This document shows, piece by piece, positions 7,581 through 8,460 of a DNA stretch of 8,460 nucleotides. This DNA is from Deltaproteobacteria bacterium. Its GTDB lineage: Bacteria > Desulfobacterota > Syntrophia > Syntrophales > UBA2210. Numbering within the stretch: the first letter of the stretch is position 1; every line of letters starts with the position of its first letter. A model generated the notes under the pieces. That model saw only the letters and a list, made by a program, of their open reading frames with translations. It searched no databases and had not been told where the DNA came from. Made by a program: the position numbers and the translations under genes. The stretch is from contig JAUVXT010000106.1 of the NCBI GenBank assembly GCA_030603465.1, forward strand, positions 1 through 8,460, read 5' to 3'.

Positions 7581-8460
7581 ACCCAATAGGTGAAAATGTA
7601 AAGTTGAATGAGAGGCCTGGAACAAAAAGAAAGAGGCCGGATATCATTCTTCCTATTGTTACCCTGGTTTTGATTACCATCGGTACCGTTATGATCTACA
7701 GCTCCAGCTCGATATTGGCGTCTGAGAAGTTTCTTGACGAATACTATTTTCTGAAGAGGCAGATACTCTACGTATTACTGGGACTCGGCGCCATGGTCAT
7801 TATGTCCAAGTTTCCATACTATTACTGGAAAAAGGTTGCATATGTCGGGATGTTCGCATCCATAGTCCTTCTCTCTCTGCTTTTTGTGCCCGGTATGGGG
7901 ATTAAGGCGGGCGGTGCCACGAGATGGCTCAGTATAGGGGGCTTTTCCTTCCAGGTAACGGAGGTTGTGAAAGTGGCCCTGGTTATATTTCTGGCCCATT
8001 ACATAACAAAGAAGATAGGACATGTGAAAAAATTCTCCCGGATATTTGTGGTTCCGCTTTCGGTAACTGCCGTTGTTGTTTGTCTTGTCCTCTTTCAGCC
8101 CGATTTCGGAACCTCGGTAATAATTGTAATGGTGGCTATGATTATGTTCTATCTGGCCGGAAGCAGGGTGCTGCATCTTACGATGCTGGCGTCTCTGTTT
8201 GTCCCGGTCGCTGTCGTGCTCGTCCTGAATGAGAGTTACCGTGTGCAGAGATGGTTGTCTTTTATAGATCCCTGGAAGGACCCCACCGACTCCGGATTCC
8301 ATATTATCCAGTCATTCCTCTCTTTCGGCTCAGGGGGAACCTTCGGAGTGGGCATCGGAAATGGAATGCAGAAACTCTTTTATCTCCCGGAACCTCACAC
8401 GGATTTTATTCTTTCAGTGATTGCAGAGGAAGGTGGATTTATAGGGGTCACCATCGTTGT
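7577..8460 (+). CDS. ftsW: Septal peptidoglycan glycosyltransferase FtsW (SEDS family), 3' end cut by window
   Basis: Inner-membrane SEDS polymerase that joins lipid II into glycan strands at the septum together with FtsI. The frame runs without a stop to the window end, giving 294 complete codons of an expected 370-410. The start is GTG at 7577, overlapping the murD stop (GTGA), with GAGGG at 7568-7572 four bases upstream; a TTG at 7604 is a weaker alternative and the first in-frame ATG would fall inside membrane segment 1. The N-terminus is basic and cytoplasmic (TKRKRPD at 16-22), followed by the first membrane helix from residue 23. Motifs: GATRWLSIGGFSFQ around Arg116-Trp117; Glu129 and Lys132 in QVTEVVK; PDFGT with Asp176; IDPWKDP with Asp231; FGSGGTFGVGIGNG; and PEPHTDF at 272-277. 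RodA or SpoVE are close paralogues, but placement after murD favours FtsW. Confidence 0.95.
   Translation, partial: MNPIGENVKLNERPGTKRKRPDIILPIVTLVLITIGTVMIYSSSSILASEKFLDEYYFLKRQILYVLLGLGAMVIMSKFPYYYWKKVAYVGMFASIVLLSLLFVPGMGIKAGGATRWLSIGGFSFQVTEVVKVALVIFLAHYITKKIGHVKKFSRIFVVPLSVTAVVVCLVLFQPDFGTSVIIVMVAMIMFYLAGSRVLHLTMLASLFVPVAVVLVLNESYRVQRWLSFIDPWKDPTDSGFHIIQSFLSFGSGGTFGVGIGNGMQKLFYLPEPHTDFILSVIAEEGGFIGVTIV

Noticed and set aside
7775..8302. A 175-codon minus-strand open frame opposite ftsW
   Set aside because: It is antisense to a well-conserved membrane protein gene, is rich in low-information His/Tyr/Asn runs, and has no recognisable domain. It is a shadow frame.

Overview
This window is a stretch of a bacterial division and cell wall (dcw) cluster, all on the + strand, in the classical order ftsI - murE - murF - mraY - murD - ftsW. 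The outer two genes run off the window edges. Every gene is recognisable from family motifs, and the coding regions show no frameshift, pseudogene, mobile-element gene, RNA gene or CRISPR array.

Organism: a Gram-negative-type bacterium making meso-diaminopimelate peptidoglycan, because MurE carries DNPR. The division transpeptidase ends in a PASTA domain, which E. coli FtsI lacks; to my knowledge it is found in delta-type lineages (Desulfobacterota) as well as in Gram-positives. Together with the cluster order and mid-range base composition, this makes a Desulfobacterota-like genome my best guess. That is inference, not proof.

Layout: 1-1955 is ftsI, whose frame is open to the left edge with a membrane anchor encoded before the first ATG. 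1959-3482 is murE and 3482-4891 is murF, the two overlapping by one base. 4895-5974 is mraY. 5975-6233 is a non-coding gap almost filled by one large imperfect palindrome (about 5991-6211). 6234-7580 is murD. 7577-8460 is ftsW, beginning at a GTG that overlaps the murD stop, with its 3' end outside the window.

How the genes work together: MurD, MurE and MurF are the ATP-dependent ligases that add D-Glu, meso-DAP and D-Ala-D-Ala to UDP-MurNAc-L-Ala in the cytoplasm. MraY moves the finished phospho-MurNAc-pentapeptide onto undecaprenyl phosphate to make lipid I. After MurG (expected downstream) and flipping, FtsW polymerises lipid II and FtsI cross-links the new strands at the septum.

The genes are otherwise packed with junctions from a 4-base overlap to a 3-base gap, so the palindrome-filled 259-base gap between mraY and murD is the one feature that ordinary dcw biology does not explain. 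It looks like a dispersed repeat or MITE-like insertion, or an mRNA hairpin. I found no evidence of a wholly new system here.
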